Positions 10,803 through 22,368 of a stretch of 64,000 bases of DNA are shown here, one piece after another. Each line of letters opens with the position of its first letter. Position 1 is the stretch's first letter. The DNA lies in the NCBI GenBank assembly GCA_029961685.1, contig JARWKL010000001.1, positions 60,499,314-60,563,313 on the forward strand, in the 5' to 3' direction. The stretch comes from Aristolochia californica. Its lineage: Eukaryota > Streptophyta > Magnoliopsida > Piperales > Aristolochiaceae. Position numbers and translations under genes: made by a program. Below the pieces are notes generated by a model. It saw only the letters and a list, made by a program, of their open reading frames with translations. It did no database searches and was not told the DNA's origin.

Positions 10803-12257
10803 TTATATAGGTGAAGCTTTTTTCCTCTTTTTCTTCATACTCTTGCTCTTCATTTTTGAGATGTATTTATTCTCTATTTTCACCAATCTCTTACAATCTC
10901 CTACAGAAGAATGCTCCTTCTTGATGGGTTTAAACACTTCTGTCTTAGTCGGATCCAACAAATCACTTGAACATTGGATGGGGATCCCCCTCTCAGTTGC
11001 TTCATTCCATAGCTGCTTACCCTTTTCAAAGTTACCAGCCTTACAAATTTTGGGTATCAATAGATCATATACTTGCCCATACAAGTGGTTCCTTGCCTCC
11101 AAATTGAGGTGGTTTCTTGTCTTCATTTTCTCTAACATGTCAAGTGCATGACCTACCTTGTCAATTCCACATAACAGAGCAATTAAACCATGGTAAAACC
11201 TTGCTTCAGGGGTCACCCCCCTTTCAATCATCTGATCAACAATCATATTGCCTTTGCCAAACCTTCCAGTCAGAAACAATACCCTTGTAACAAGATAGTA
11301 ACTCATCCAATCTGGGGTACAACCCATCTCTTGCATAGAAGAAAGGACCCGACATGCTTCCTTGACCCTCCTCACTTTACCCAAACATGAGAGCAAGATG
11401 TTAAAACTCACTGGAGTAGGTGGGACCCCAGAAGAGCTCATCTCAGACAACACAACATTAGCATCTGAAACAAGTGCAGATGGGTTGTAATTAACATTTC
11501 TTGTACAAAGACAGCGGAGGAATGCATTATAGGACGACAAACCAGGACATATTCCTAAGGACTTCATATCTTCAAGAGTTGTACGTGCTTCCTTGACATT
11601 GCCATGGATGCACCAACCTTGGAGAAGGACCCTCGAAAGGGAAGGCTCTACAGGCAAAGAAATTTTATGCCTATGATGCCAAAGGATGCCTTGAGCTTTT
11701 CTTGCATGCCCTTTAGAGCAAAGTGCATGAACAACTGCTGACAAACTTATAAAATCTTGAGGGCAGTTGAACTTCTGCAAGTTCTTGAAAAGACCAACAG
11801 CATCATCTTCTTGTCCCAATTTGACAAGTATTTCTGCGAGGCAACAAAAGGTTTCAGTCTCCATCTGTCTATGCTCCTTTTGGAGATCTGAAACCAAAAT
11901 GTTGACGGCAATGAGATCCCTTTTTTGAGCCAACACCCGAATTGTGTGGTTGAATGCATCATCCCATTCCCCCAAGTTGCAGGTTTTCTGTCGAGCCCAT
12001 GAAAAAAACCGAAGGAGTCGCCTGCTAGGTGTTTCTGTTTCACTCACTGAAGATAAGACCTGTGTAACTAGTGATGGGGTAATTGTTGTAACAGTTGCAG
12101 AACACTTGTCAAGACTGGCTTCCATGTCATCAAGACTGCCAACGCCTGAAACGATTTCACAAAGCTTTTTTGATTCCAAACTGTAAGCAAAGGGATCTTT
12201 CTCTAATGACCCATAGGTAAAAGAAAGAAACCTTCTAATGAATTTCAATCTCAACAT
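10803..12257 (-). CDS. P-class PPR protein, mitochondrial type (At5g61370-like)
   Basis: Intronless, 484 residues, ATG at 12255-12257. The N terminus (MLRLKFIRRFLSFTYGS) is basic and Ser-rich, as for a mitochondrial presequence. Several degenerate 35-residue PPR helix pairs follow, e.g. blocks starting VSFNILLSCLGKVRRVKEAC and RFYHGLIALLCGIDKVGHAL, with no E or DYW extension. The C-terminal tail is very basic (KSKSMKKKRKKASPI). Overall order and many segments (RRLLRFFSW, VLFLTGRFGKGNMIVDQMIERG, YGQVYDLLIPKICKAGNFEKGKQLW) agree with my memory of Arabidopsis At5g61370. PPR proteins bind organelle RNA and act in stability, splicing or translation; the specific RNA is unknown. Confidence 0.92.
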   Translation of the reverse strand: MLRLKFIRRFLSFTYGSLEKDPFAYSLESKKLCEIVSGVGSLDDMEASLDKCSATVTTITPSLVTQVLSSVSETETPSRRLLRFFSWARQKTCNLGEWDDAFNHTIRVLAQKRDLIAVNILVSDLQKEHRQMETETFCCLAEILVKLGQEDDAVGLFKNLQKFNCPQDFISLSAVVHALCSKGHARKAQGILWHHRHKISLPVEPSLSRVLLQGWCIHGNVKEARTTLEDMKSLGICPGLSSYNAFLRCLCTRNVNYNPSALVSDANVVLSEMSSSGVPPTPVSFNILLSCLGKVRRVKEACRVLSSMQEMGCTPDWMSYYLVTRVLFLTGRFGKGNMIVDQMIERGVTPEARFYHGLIALLCGIDKVGHALDMLEKMKTRNHLNLEARNHLYGQVYDLLIPKICKAGNFEKGKQLWNEATERGIPIQCSSDLLDPTKTEVFKPIKKEHSSVGDCKRLVKIENKYISKMKSKSMKKKRKKASPI

Positions 12258-12918
12258 TTCTCAAACTTGATTTAACAATTCAAAAGAACATCGAGTCAGC
12301 AATATAAGAATCCCGTTTTCTTTCTGCACTCCTTTTTCCTGCGAAAACATTGAACTAATACTCCGAACTCAAATATATTAAGAAAAGACCAGAGAACAAA
12401 ATTTTAAATCCCAGTATCACAATGAAAAATCATCCATGCATAAGGGATGGGTCATATATAATCGGTGTGTGCAATGGCGAGCAGAGAGAAAAACTCGCGT
12501 GGCCCAAGGGAACCACCCGTGGCCGGCGGGACCACTAACCGGACCTCAATTCCGGTCCCCCGTGAGATTTCAGTCTCCTTCTTCATGAGAGGCAACAAAT
12601 GAGGGGGATCTACATGGACATAATCACCTATGGAACATCTTTCGCAGCGCAGATAGCTGTAATAAGGAGTGGAGTATCGCACCTTCATCCGTGTGCCGAT
12701 GAGGGCACTGGAAGGGCTTTTAAAACGAGTGCCGTGGTCTTCTAGTGATCACGGCTGGATTATTTTCTCAACCCGTGTTTTTTCTTCTAGTGATCGATTA
12801 GGATCCGAATACTGGCCAGATCCGATATCAGTATCAGGCGTATAGCTTTGAAATTTGGTCCAAATCGCCGGGTGAATGAACCCCTACGTATGGCTGAGAT
12901 GCGTTCTGCCGGTCACAC
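12258..12918. other. Upstream region of first PPR gene, with an unexplained ORF
   Basis: Contains the PPR promoter and 5' leader. On the minus strand 12452-12688 is a 78-codon frame beginning MKVRYSTPYYSYLRCERCS that is GC-rich and has a coding-like look, but I recognise no family and see no supporting exons. It may be a gene remnant. Confidence 0.3.
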
Positions 12919-14012
12919 TTATCCAACGGATCCGATGAATCTGAATTATTCAACGGTTTCAGATGAAAATTGGGTTGAGAAATAAAGTTTAAAAAGAATT
13001 GTAGTGCGTCGTCTCCTTCCCGCCTCTCTTCTTCCTCTTCTTCCTCTGTGTTAAGAGGGGCAAGAAGGACGAAAGGGACTCCAAGAAATCGAATTCCGTA
13101 TCTCTTTTCCTCTTCCTCCTCTCTCATCAGGAGCCTCTGTCCTCATAATCATGAGGGGAAAGAGCAGTCTTATGAGAGGGAGCAAGAGGAAATGAGATAT
13201 TGAATTCTTCCAAGAGGGTCTCCATCGCGCGAAAAGAACCTATCCTTTCTTCCCTTTTTGTCTTTTAAGTTTTCTGCATTCTTTTCTTCTCGATCGTCGC
13301 CTTGCATAACCGGGTTCTTTCTTTTTCTATTTTTCACGGCACCATCCAGAGCTTAGGCGTGCTGTCTTTCTTTTTCCCTCATTGGTGTAGAGTTTGAATT
13401 CGCGTCGTCGATGTAGCATTGTTGTACTCGCTTCTCCTTTCTTCCGAACTCTTTTATCTGGTCTTCCGTTTTCGCGTTTTTTGCTTTCGTTTTTGTTCTT
13501 CCTTGTTGAGTCATGCAGAGCCGCAATGCTCTGTTTTCATTCTTTTTGTTTCTCCCGCTTTTCCTTCTCTCGTTTTTCTTCCGTTTCTTTTTCTTTAATT
13601 CTGCTTTCTTGTTATCTCAGCACAATGAAGTGCTATGAAGCCCTCTGTTTCTTTCTTTTTCTTGCTTCTCCATGCAGCTTCGATTTCGGAAAATCATCCG
13701 CTTGCAGAGCTCCTCCGTTCTTGGTTCTCCAAAGCGCTCCGATCCTTGATGAAACTGTTCACAGCCGTCGTAACATTTCCGCAAAAGAGAGCGCCTCAAG
13801 AAGGAACAAGAGAATTCATACTTGTACCTACGCTTTATGTTGGAATATGTCTTTTAACTAGTTTTGTTTGTACATCTTTTTTTTTTTTTTTTTAATTCTT
13901 GATGTCTTAATAGTTCCGCTTGTTCTGCTGTTGGGAAAGTTACACGATTATGGTTTCTCTTTAAATTTACTAGCTCTGAAAGAAAAACAGCTCTGGCATT
14001 TCATTATGGATT
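12919..14012. repeat. Segment X', longer copy (paralogous to 8111-8385)
   Basis: The two ends (12919-13020 and 13725-14012) align to 8111-8205 and 8221-8385. The middle is C/T-rich and unique within the window. Near its end an ATG at 13635 opens an 86-codon frame whose start (KPSVSFFFLLLHAASISENH) resembles a signal peptide, but the frame runs into a T tract and no family is recognised. X' therefore could be the remains of a gene of which X is a deleted copy. Confidence 0.6.
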
Positions 14013-14054
14013 TCGAAGTTCTTCGGCCGTATTTCTTGGTGGGTCTGGTTGACG

Positions 14055-14160
14055 AGATGCTTGGAACTGGAGAAGCAAATGGTGGAGAATGTTTTGGCAG
14101 CGGTAAGAGGAGAGTGACAAGCGGTGGATAGCCTGGAGGCCGAGTTCCAGGAGAGAATCT
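14055..14160 (+). pseudogene. Fragment of BLUS1-like C-terminal coding region
   Basis: Translates as LELEKQMVENVLAA, then a stop, then AVDSLEAEFQERIW; the intact gene has LELEKQMVKSALAA and AVDSLEAELEEENR at 7702-7863. About 80-100 bases between the two blocks are missing and the frame is broken. Same orientation as the parent. Confidence 0.8.
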
Positions 14161-14164
14161 GGTT

Positions 14165-14480
14165 AACTTAAAAATATGCTTGGTGGGCGAATTTATGATC
14201 CTAGGTCCAAGTGCCTTGTGATTGTTTCTTTCTGTAAAAATGTGATTCAAACGAAATAGGCATTTGGATGGTGGTCTCATTAAAGATTGTTTGTCACTCC
14301 GTACAGTGGTCCGAACATTTTCTAATATTTCCTTCTTCTGAATGTAGAATGCTTTGTCAAAACCCTTTGATGAAGGCTCCATTCTAGACTGTGAACCCAA
14401 GCGCAAGGTTTTGCCATCTCTTCTTGTACATACAGAAGGTGTTGTGAAGAGGGCAGTTCCTAATAAAGAATCTTAAAAAT
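14165..14480 (+). pseudogene. Fragments of BZW-like intron and exon
   Basis: Three blocks in order match the BZW gene: about 14168-14240 to 1510-1580 (intron), about 14281-14340 to 1896-1965 (intron), and about 14377-14478 to 2136-2245 (exon). The exon part still reads ILDCEPKRK but then carries indels. Intervening gene sequence is deleted. Intron content shows DNA-level copying. Confidence 0.82.
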
Positions 14481-14907
14481 AATCTAAGTTGAGAAAAAAA
14501 CTATCTAGAGGAGTGGTGTCATAATCAAGCACAAGAAACAAAGAAAGCACCACAAAATTCAGACAAATCCCGAAAGTAGAGTTTCCAGCCTAATTACCAA
14601 TTCAGAGAGCAAAATTTGCAGGTTTGTGAAGGGTGTGAAAGATACAGTATTCTCATTTACATTTACCAAGCTCCAGCAAGAGACAAGGGGAAGCTGGAGT
14701 ACCCTTCAGTGCTATGCCAGTGGTATTCACACGATCCAAGATGTCTGATCATCAACTTCAGAGCCATATAGTTGAAGAAACTCAGTATATAAAGATCATT
14801 CTGAATTCGACACTCATCATGTCCAGAGCCATATAGTTGAGATCATTCTGAATTCCACAGATGCAAAACTGAGCTTACTTCTACAACACGGGCACCAGAA
14901 GTTCACA

Positions 14908-17900
14908 TCATCTCCTCCGTTGGACTGGTGATGCAGACTTCGACCTCGACCTCGACCTCCTTCGTCTGCAACAACGTGACATGGTCAAAGTGTTAGATTG
15001 AGACGGAAAACATAAGTTAGGGGGGCCCAAAAAAAAAGTTATTTTCAAAATAACTGAAACAGTCTAACACTCGCAAAGACAGGAATCATCCAAGGATAAA
15101 CAGGATTTGATGGTTATGATATAGTTCACCTATTGATGCCTCATAATATCTTGACCTGATATAAGTGGAATAGAAAGGTTAGCCTCTTACCTGGTCTCAA
15201 TAGAAGAGTAGGGAGAATGCCTGCGTTGTGAGTTCTTGCTATGTGGAGACCTCGAAACTTGTCTAGAAATAAAAGAATCATAATACTCAACCAGTAAGCT
15301 CAAAAGAAAACACTAAGCACAAAATTCTCAAAGGCAGCCTTCCAGTATCCCCATCAGAATCATCCTGTTAAACTTTTATACATTTTTCTTCAAACTATGT
15401 GAGATCTTCTAAAGACAGACTGACCGAATACTACAAGTTTCCTCAGTACAGACAAAAGCCTTCCAACAAACAGGTGAAGTATCTCAACCACAATACAGAA
15501 AAATAAGCCAGAATAGAACAAGACAACTGTTTGTCAAATCATCCAGATCACATTTTATTAGCAAACAGAATAAATAATACATAAGAGAGGAGAGAGAATG
15601 AGAGACATGACAATGACGTTGATTGAAGGACATTGGTGTTCTCCAATGCAGAAGCAGAGGAATTTACTGCTTTCAAAACTACAAAATGTTCGGTAACATC
15701 AAGTAACAACCACAAAGATTATTTTGATAAACTATCTGAAATATCTTGTGTTCAACTCATGAAAAATTAAGCAGCACTAATAACCCAATCTCTGCCAAAA
15801 CAGGGCAATCCACTAAATCATCTGAAGATCATTGAAGAAAACTACCATGAGGATGAATACATAACGAAATGAGCCTAATGAATACATTATTTGTTTGTAC
15901 TTTGTACCCCACCCTTCCCCCTTTTCCTCCAGAATAAATAAATAACACTCATAAAAGTCTGGTGCTAATGACCAACATTAGATAACTACTATATAAACCA
16001 AAAGGAACTATCCTTTCTATTAGACATCATCAAGAGATCTAGCTACACCAGGAATCAACAAAAAGGAGAAAAGACTAAATATGGTTAACCGTCCACACAA
16101 AAGTGATATAACATTTTCAAAAACTGCCAAAAAAAAAAAATATATATATATATATATTCTAATCGGCTGTACTTGTAGAGGTAAAAAATAATGTCCTAAA
16201 AACACAAAGAAAAGTGTCTCAACCTCAATTAGTATTACATTGTTTATGATTTGTTCAACAAAAGAAGTACATAAGTCCATAGCCCTTAAGTTGTCCATTA
16301 AACAACCAATAAAAACAGGGAGTTGAGCATAACTCCGGGTACCTTCTTCAGGCAATTTTTCAAATAAGCTTTGGTTTCTAGCATCAAGATCTCAGGGTGT
16401 ATATATATATATAGAGATCCCAAACTCAAGATATCTTCACCCAAAGAAATAAAGTAATACCTTCTCCTCGACCGGCTGGTTGATGGAGATGAGTGTCTCT
16501 TCACCTGCTGCTTCCTGCAGAGAATACACAGAAAATGTAAAACATTTGTACCTCAGACCTAAATATAAAGATAAAAGACAAAAACGACACAAATACAAAC
16601 ATTTTTTTTTAAAATGGCGTACTCACCTTTCCCTTGATTTTCTGTCAGACGCATCATCAGAGCCACTGTTTTCATGGCCATCAAATAAGTTGGGCTTCTC
16701 CCTTTTTCTGCCTCTAGTAGCAGATGAAGAACGCCGCCTCTTATCTTGTCTGTCAGAATCCCTACCATCTCCATGTCTCATTGATCTATCTTCCTTGTTA
16801 TCTTTTTCCCATTCCCTTTTCCGGTTGCTTCGGTCTTCTCTACCATTAGAAGACTTCTCAGTTGCTGCCTCTCTTTCTTTTCTCCCATCCTTCAAACTCC
16901 CATATTGAAGGGTTTTTATTGGGTCTAACTCCCTTAATTTTTCTCTTGGCTTAACAACTTGATTTTTCTCTACCTCCTGCTTCAAGCTACCCCTCTCATC
17001 CTTTGCCTCTTTTGAGTTGCCCTTATTTTCATCATTTCTTTCTTTCATGATATCTTTCTCCTCCTTCCTAAGATCTCTCACTTCTTTCATGGAGCCTTCA
17101 TCCCCCTTACCACTGTCTCTTTCCACCTTCTTAACGTTTCTATTTCCCTTACTGTTATCACGGTGTCCAGTAGTCAATTCATATTTCACAAGGGCTCCTC
17201 CAATAGCAACATCTGAAGTAGATTCAACAGTATTTGATGAGATTTTACCTTGGGAAACTTTACTTCTCTCATCCTCATCCTTCATCTGGCAGTCATCGTA
17301 AACTCCAGAGCCCCCACCTCTATGAGCAAATGGACCTGCCTCTCCATTATTTACTCCAGATTTCTGGTTTTGTAGAACTCCATTATGACTAACATTGCTT
17401 CTCTCACCATTCTCAGACATGTGACCTCCATTGGTCTCCTTGTACAATGCCTTAGACACATCATCCTTTCCCTGCTCAGTAGACTGAAGCACTCCAGAGC
17501 TATGAACCTCATCATCAAATTCATCATCATCTGATGCATAATTCCCAAGACCCAATACATCACCAGGAGAGCTAGAAACAGAATTTCCTTTTGAAGCTTC
17601 ATCTTCAATAGCATCCTTCACTTGCTTAATAGCTTCCTTCCCTTGCTTAACAACTGTGACTGGGACTAAAATCTTTGCCGAAGCTTTTTGTGTGGGGACT
17701 GCAGAAGGTGATGGAGATGCCTTATGGTTTTGATGAGAAACTGAGTTATCAACTGCAGCATTTAACAATGTGAAGTTCAGATAATTATTGAGACTGTTTT
17801 GCTTATAAAAAGAAAATCAAGTAGCATAACTAACACCAGTCACCTTCAATCTCTAGTCCATCCTCTTCATTAAGAACCTTTGTAGCAATTTCATCAAATA

Positions 17901-20900
17901 GTTCATCAGTAACCTGTTCTCGACAGTACAAAGATTAGCTCCTAGCTGTAAGAACAAGTTAAATTTGAAGATATCTTCTTACAGTTGAGTTAAACAACCT
18001 TCAAAAGCACCTCAGTAAGAATCCGCTTTATTTCCTGATTGATCGCAGCTATTCTTGCTGCTTCAACCTCATCATCCTACAAAAATAGTGCAATATAAAT
18101 TTAGACAGCCATGAAGATACATCTATACTAATGATGCTCGCATGCTGCATAAATTAAGTGAAGCTTATAGATGAGCAAATTTGAAAAGTTAGAACCACCT
18201 CATCGTCATCATCCTCATCTGCAGTTGACCGACTGGGAGAATCAACTCCTTTCATGTAAGATTGATGACCCCTTCTAGGAGGCCTATTAGTGTCTTCACC
18301 TCTAAAACCACCAGGAGAAGGAGAATCCCCGATTTCATGCTGGTTCTCCTGAACAGCACTAGTAATGATGTTCTTGTTCTTAATTATTTCCTCTCGAAGC
18401 CAATTAGGAACTGAAGCCTGCAGATTTTTAAATACAGACAGTCAGTTACAAAATTACACCTGCCATTCAACAGTAGAAAATCACAAGAAAATAAAAGGGA
18501 CCTTTTTAGGGCATTCAGAAGCACTGAAAGCTCCTCCGTTCGCATCTCCAGGGAAGACTGATGCAGGATGAAGTGCAGTAGTAGCTCCAGCACCAAAGGC
18601 AAAAGGAATTGTGCTAGCAGAGACAGCTGGAGGAATACTTGGATGTAAGCTAGTAGGTTCTGTCATCCTACCAAAGAGTGGTGCTGAAAGAGAGGAAGGA
18701 GACAAGAACGAAGAGTCGTACTGTTTTCAAGGCAACATATCAGCATGTTTCATGAAAAAATAAACAAAATCAATACAATAGATACAGTTCAAGGCAAAGA
18801 CCTGCTGTTCTGATGGGACAGCAGGAATTGGAGGAAAAACAGATCCTGGGGCAGACGGCATGGGTGCCCAACCATGAACAGAGGACACTGACGTATAATG
18901 ATCTGCACATGAAGAATTGTGATGCACAAAATTTGCTTGCTGATGAATTAGATCATCTCGACTTTTTGCATCAACTGAAGAGTCATTAGGAACATCTCCA
19001 AGGGCATAATAAGGTCGTTCCACTGAAATGGATGGACCAGTGTTTGTAGGGGCAGCCGATTTTGCATTGATTTGTCCTACTCCTGCTTCATGATGTGACG
19101 ACATGGCAAATGAAAAAGGTTCATTCCTGTTCCCAGACTCCTCATTTCCTGTCGACAAGGAAGGAGTCAAAAACATTTTTATAATCCAAGTTCTAAGATA
19201 ATGCACTCGTGCATGTCTCTTTATGTAGAGTGCTGGATCAGGACTGGTTTGATGCTATATTAAAAATAAAGTAGATTTGAGAACAGGCACAAATATGACT
19301 TGTTTGTTCTTCTAGAACAAGAAAACCACAACCAGAATCTTTGCAGCATTGCAAATGCAATAATAATAAATGAAGCATGCATTACCTGGAATAGAAGTAT
19401 AACTAGAAGGTACCTCCTGCTGATAAACAGATGGAATGCTTGCATGAAGAGAAGAGATAGCGTTGTTTGCATCTGTGGTGCCTGCAAAAGCTCCCCCATC
19501 CCTACTACCACTAAATGACGCAGCAGAACAATCTGAGACATAAGAAAGAGGTGCTCCGGAGCTGACGGATGGTCCAACAGGATGATTTGTTAGAGAAACT
19601 GGAAGCTGCTGATGACTTGATGGGGCAAGTGATTGCTGATAATGTTCATGATACATTTGATTCTTTTGCTCCTCTGTTTTATCAATAACAGGTTGCAAAA
19701 ACTGTGCCGCTTGTGTTGTTTGCTGATGACTCTCCATGGCTGCTTTAGCTGTAGCCCATGCTCTAGCCCTTGCAGCCCAGTCCTGCTCATTGCTAGGGGG
19801 GACACTTCTGTCTGATGAATCAGCTAAGTTATCATCAAGCACATCTTGAAGCCAATATGTTGCTTAGCATTAAATGGTACTATAAATTTAAGCAAATTGA
19901 GGAACCAAATAAATAAATCATTTGAACTATAAGCTAAAACAGGAAACTTTCAGTTGCAACTGGGAAGCTACATTCCTTGGCTTCTAAATGATTCAGTAAC
20001 GATGAATATCGAACTACCTGCAGAATAAGACATTGCATGAAAGTAAAAGGAAGTTGCATTCAATTATTTGACATTCAGCCTTTTCAAGCTTTTAAGGCAA
20101 TTGCTTGACATTGCGTCCTAGAACAAACTTTCTGGAAAATAGAAAAAGGTGAAACCAATTGAGTTCTTCTCAAACACATTTACCCACACGCTGCTGAGAT
20201 AACATTGCTAGATAAATAAAATAAACCCAACTCAAACCATCAACCAAGGTGCAAAGTACTAGAAACTAAATTTAAACAGAAGTCCTTGCCTTGGTATTCC
20301 CAGCTCTGTTGATGCACCCAGTTCTGATTTCCCCATGCCTGCCATTGTTTAAGAACTTAGCAATTAGTAGGTTCCATAAAAAAATTGGGATAGTTCAGGT
20401 CAAGTTTATTGAACTAACAGTCTGTGACTTGTGTATAAGTATTTATTACCAACTATTAAAGAGTAAAATAGCAAAAAGATTGTTCCAGAAAGCTTCTAGA
20501 GGCATACATCAACTTTAAATTTTGCAGAGAGACTAATTTTTTTTTTTTTTTTTAAAGACCAACTTAAAGCAACAATAAATAAGTTTCAGCACAGCCCTTG
20601 CAATTTATGAGATTAGCGCTAAGGAAAGAAACCTCTAACCAGACCAATGAAAATCATTCTCGGTCTGTTCCCTTGTCTAAAAGGAACTTACAGAAAGATA
20701 ATGAAGTCTATCAGCATATCACAGCAGAAATAAAGAGAGAGAGTTGCCCTAAACCTCATCAAAGCCAGAGAACTGAACTAAACATACCCCATGAGAATCA
20801 TAAACTATCAACACTATATAACAGAAGACATTTCAGGAAACTAAAAAAAGGACAAAAAGGTTAGAGCAACGCCAACTAAATTCAGCAGTTCTCAAAATCG

Positions 20901-21604
20901 ATGCCCCCGTGAATAGCTACCATGATTTTCACATGCGAATCGCAACTTAGTGGAATCATTTTCAGCCTTCCTCGACCAAGAATGACAACATCAGGCCATT
21001 CATGATTCAAATCAAACACTAACTTTTTTTTGTGTCTGAAAAGCGTTGAAAATGCAAAAGACCAGAGGATTTATCGTGTTACCTAGCGAGAAGAAAACGA
21101 TGAAAGCATGCGGCATACCCTCATGACAGAACAAAATATAAGTAAATCACAGAGAGAGGAAAAAAACCACAACAGCAACACTAACAGCAAACAAGCCCTA
21201 GTGACAAACTACAAACCCAGAAGCCGTACCTGATTGGATAGCGATGGCGGAGGGAAAGCTTGCGGTAATGACGATTGGGGATGAGGACCGTAGGGATGGG
21301 AAGGCCGGGAATGGAGATGAGGAGGAGGAGGAGGAGGAGGAAGATGAAAAGGTGAGGCGGGGTAGTGATGGACAGGATAAGGCGGAGGGTGCTGCCAAGG
21401 AGGCGGAGGATACCCGGGTGGGTTCGTCGTGTCCCAATGAGGCTGAGGCTGAGGCTGCGGCTGCGGGTTAAAGTGAAACTGGGAAGAAGAATACCAGGAA
21501 GGAGAAGGTGTCGTTTGTCCCTGAGGCAGTGGCTGTGATGGCCTCTGCTGATGATCCGGAACTCTCATGAACAGCTGCGGCGGCTGTTGCTGCACACCGT
21601 CCAT
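14908..21604 (-). CDS. Pro/Gln-rich nuclear protein with C-terminal RS tail (putative splicing-related)
   Basis: Twelve coding exons: 21604-21230, 20338-20290, 19844-19386, 19148-18802, 18720-18502, 18417-18199, 18076-17999, 17913-17844, 17752-16627, 16514-16461, 15262-15191, 14965-14908; total 1042 codons with stop. Residues 1-125 are Pro/Gln/His-rich. Around residue 164 is WAARARAWATAKAAME; 484-556 starts ASVPNWLREEIIKNK and ends in an Asp run; 557-606 is the helical block EAARIAAINQEIKRILTEVL; 606-981 is long, charged and low complexity (Lys/Glu/Asp, KRRRSSSATRGRKR); the last 60 residues are RS dipeptides ending SRSRSKSASPVQRRR. RS tails are typical of pre-mRNA splicing factors in nuclear speckles; function here is inferred from composition. 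Intron 2 is GC-AG. The 5' leader carries a CT repeat and the gene is divergent from the membrane-protein gene at 22369. Part is duplicated at 8388-9168. Confidence 0.88.
19845..20289 (-). other. GC-AG intron 2 of the RS-tailed protein gene
   Basis: On the minus strand exon 2 ends TACCAAG and the intron begins GCAAGG; the acceptor is TTCAAG before ATGTGCTTGATG. This is the only junction that joins QSWEYQ to DVLDDN in frame. The same donor sequence is preserved in the pseudogene copy near 9152-9161. Confidence 0.8.
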
Positions 21605-21624
21605 CTCTCTCTCTCTCTCTCTCT
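21604..21624. repeat. (CT)n microsatellite in 5' leader
   Basis: About ten CT units immediately upstream of the RS-protein ATG (GA repeats on the transcribed strand sense). Confidence 0.9.
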
Positions 21625-22368
21625 TCGAGCTCTTCGGAAATCGGAGGGGATATTTCACCTTTTTCGCTTCCCTTCTCTGCTCTGACCCCGGAATTCGTCG
21701 GGAGTAGAGACGAACACCGATATCGTATGCTTACCTGTTGCCACAGTGGGACCCAATTCTTGATCGACGGTTCTCTATATAATTACCAAAAATACACGTG
21801 GAATTGAATTTTTTATTTACTCCGAAGTGAACTATGAAGACATGAGTTATGATCTAATAATCGATTAATTAAATTATTTTTAGAAATATTAACAATTTAT
21901 TATTAAAGTTTCTGATCGTGATGTTATGGGTTTTTCGACTCGGGATAAGACCCAACTCAGCATCACCTGATCCCGAATTGGCTTAACGAGTCGCCCCCAT
22001 CTTTCTACAGGGTAACTCAGATAGAAAAAACTTAAAAAAATAAAAAAATAAAAAAATAAAAAATATGAAAACTATTTATAGTAATTATCAGAATATTAAA
22101 TATTAATTGATTATAGATGTCGCCCCGCTCGCGCCTCCAATACCGAACTTTGACAGGATTAAAGTCTGCTTCTTCCCGTCTGTTGACTGCTCTGCAGACA
22201 CGGGACCACGACCGCAGTTCCCCCATTGAAATCCACGAATCTCTATCAAACCAGTGTGTATATATATTCCTACTCTCTTACACCCGCAAAGGGGGTCTTC
22301 ACCACTTTTCTGTCTCGTTGTCGTAGGATTGAGGATTGAGGATTTCGTTCGGGTGCGATTGAGTTCCA
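21605..22368. promoter_or_regulatory. Shared divergent promoter region
   Basis: About 760 bases separate the two divergent start codons (minus at 21604, plus at 22369). A TATATATATT stretch at about 22259-22268, some 100 bases before the plus-strand ATG, is a plausible TATA box. An AAAAAAT repeat lies near 22033-22062. Confidence 0.5.

Noticed and set aside
19312..20520. Short plus-strand frames within the RS-protein gene
   Set aside because: Antisense shadows of exon 3 and exon 2; the minus-strand exon model is in frame and conserved with its duplicate.
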